Assembly (NCBI GenBank): GCA_014905825.1
Contig: JACGCN010000006.1
Span: 1,736,001-1,800,000, forward strand
Source: Lyophyllum atratum
Lineage: Eukaryota; Basidiomycota; Agaricomycetes; Agaricales; Lyophyllaceae
DNA length: 64,000 nucleotides
Direction: 5' to 3'
Part shown: in pieces, positions 62,743 to 64,000 of the stretch
Numbering within the stretch: the stretch's first letter is position 1
Layout of the letters: each line of letters begins with the position of its first letter
Position numbers and translations under genes: made by a program
The notes under the pieces: model-generated
The model's input: only the letters and a program-made list of their open reading frames with translations
Databases searched by the model: none
Told to the model about the DNA's origin: nothing

Positions 62743-64000
62743 ATGCCGCCTCGTCGAGACAACGACAAGTTCGCCCAAGATGACTCGGACTCGGACATAT
62801 CCATCGACGACGACGCGGATGTCGGAAGAACATTAAGGGCAAAGGGAAAGCAACCGGCGCACGGCGCAAGCGAGATGGAAAGGGCAAAAGCAAGCCAAAA
62901 GACACTGTACACTCTTTCACCCTGCATGCATGATACAGTCATCCTTGACGCGTAATTCTATAACCTACAGCAAGCCTACACATGGGAGGCCTCGTATACA
63001 CGCTCCTGGGAGACAGTACAAGAGGATGAGGCAGGAAGCTTGCAAAGCTCCGTAGACGACTGGATGGCACGGGGTCGGCGACGGAGGTCTGTGTCTGGCC
63101 CAGTCGCTCCTCCGTATCTATTCAGCATAGTCATACATGCAGATTGCTGGCACCCACTACCGCCATCCGACGCACCATAATCCGACATCTTGTCCTCCTG
63201 CTGGACCTTTCAGCATCGATGATGGACCGCGACATGCGGCCGACGCGGTTCGATCTGATGCTGCAGTATGCTCGCGAGTTTGTGGCGGAATGGTTTGATC
63301 AGAACCCTCTGGGACAGATCGGTGTGGTGGGAATGCGGGCAGGAGTTGGGGAGAGAATCGGGGAGATGTCTGGTATGTTGCTGGTCGCACTTTCAGAGAC
63401 GTCTCTGCATATTTAATGTCTTTCATCTGACTACATCAATCAGGAAATCCTCAGGACGTGCTTAAGAGCATAGCTGATCGCCACAGATTAGAACCGACGG
63501 GAGAGCCAAGTTTACAGAACTCGATAGAAATGGCACGAAGCAGCATGAGGTTTGTCCAACCCAATATGCGTTCGTTCAACCGCACCTGCAACTTAAACCT
63601 ACAGCCATCTGCCTATTCACTCCTCTCGCGAAATAATCGTCCTCTTCGGGTCACTGACAACTTGCGACCCTGGCAACATCCACGATACGCTCGACGCCTG
63701 CGTCAAAGCCAAAATCCGCATCTCCGTTGTCGCCCTCGCAGCAGAGATGAAAATATGCCGCGACCTCTGCGAAAAAACTGGTGGTTAGTCTCTTTCCATC
63801 TTACTCGCTCCTCCTTTCGCGTTTATTCACCAACTCCTACCAAGGCAGGCCAGTTCGGCGTCGCACTCAACGAAGGACACTTTCGCGACCTCCTCTTCGA
63901 ACTCATCCCTCCACCCGCGCAGCAGGCCCTTGCCCGTCCTGTCGCAGGTACCTGCAGCCGGTGGACGCGCAGCTAACCCCAGTGCTGACCTCATGATAAT
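62743..64000 (+). CDS. SSL1: TFIIH core subunit Ssl1/GTF2H2 (3' end outside window)
   Basis: Structural TFIIH subunit that stimulates the XPD helicase in transcription initiation and nucleotide excision repair. Order: acidic start (DDSDSDISIDDDADVG), a Lys/Arg/Gly linker, AYTWEASYTRSWETVQEDEA, then the von Willebrand A domain IRRTIIRHLVLLLDLSASM (MIDAS DxSxS), MRPTRFDLMLQYAREFVAEW, SREIIVLFGSLTTCDPGNI and LCEKTGGQFGVALNEGHFRD. The C-terminal zinc and RING regions lie beyond the right edge. Two one-base frame changes are apparent: at about 62823-62829, between DDADVG and the linker reading KNIKGKGKATGARRKRDGKG, and at about 63943-63949, after PPPAQQALARPVA, where the family-like continuation VPAAGGRAANPSADLMI is in another frame. 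Confidence 0.88.

Noticed and set aside
47177..64000. True pseudogenisation of HDA1, ERCC1 and SSL1
   Set aside because: Each has a single-base break in an otherwise intact sequence with conserved catalytic or structural residues, and SSL1 is essential in yeast; assembly error is more economical.

Overview
The window is from a filamentous basidiomycete, most likely an Agaricomycete. Nearly every gene is cut by many short GT-AG introns (about 45-70 nt). Genes are tightly packed on both strands, and the protein families are fungal (fungal Zn2Cys6 regulators, DUF1746, CSF1, Hda1-Arb2 deacetylase). I recognise 24 protein genes. I see no transposon, CRISPR array, rRNA or tRNA, and no secondary-metabolite cluster. 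The last gene runs off the right edge.

Layout, left to right. 0-5 kb: BET5/TRAPPC1 (+) and the FUN30 remodeller (-), convergent. 6-11 kb: a degenerate mitochondrial carrier (+), a 2.2-kb stretch with no supported gene, and a Zn2Cys6 regulator (+). 12-25 kb: U2AF small subunit (+), ALG14 (-), APC8/CDC23 (+), a GLTSCR1-domain protein (+), a CLC chloride/proton exchanger (+) and SmD3 (+). 25-32 kb: SDHAF4 (-), a second Zn2Cys6 regulator with a fungal transcription-factor domain (+), NSA2 (-) and a YIP1 protein (+). 32-44 kb: one giant gene, CSF1/BLTP1 (-). 44-50 kb: a twin-CX9C protein (+), a DUF1746/Dsc4-like protein (-), a four-helix membrane protein (-) and an Hda1-type deacetylase (+). 50-64 kb: two paralogous membrane-anchored amidohydrolases (-). 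The first is head-to-head with ERCC1/RAD10, the second head-to-head with the TFIIH subunit SSL1. Between them lies a large protein of uncertain identity with a PCNA-binding-like motif.

Most of these are conserved housekeeping genes (vesicle traffic, splicing, ribosome assembly, N-glycosylation, APC/C, respiration, chromatin, DNA repair) and I see no operon-like pathway. The clearest oddities are: two nucleotide-excision-repair genes each sharing a divergent promoter with an amidohydrolase copy; a dead-looking second half in both amidohydrolases; a 6-nt micro-exon in SmD3; an ATG-only first exon in NSA2; two apparent GC-AG introns; and five apparent single-base reading-frame breaks between 47 and 64 kb, which look more like assembly errors than pseudogenes. 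I found no convincing undescribed multi-gene system.

Where I state that exon lengths sum to a whole reading frame, I assigned splice sites by hand and checked the sums. Other gene models are outer limits with motif support.
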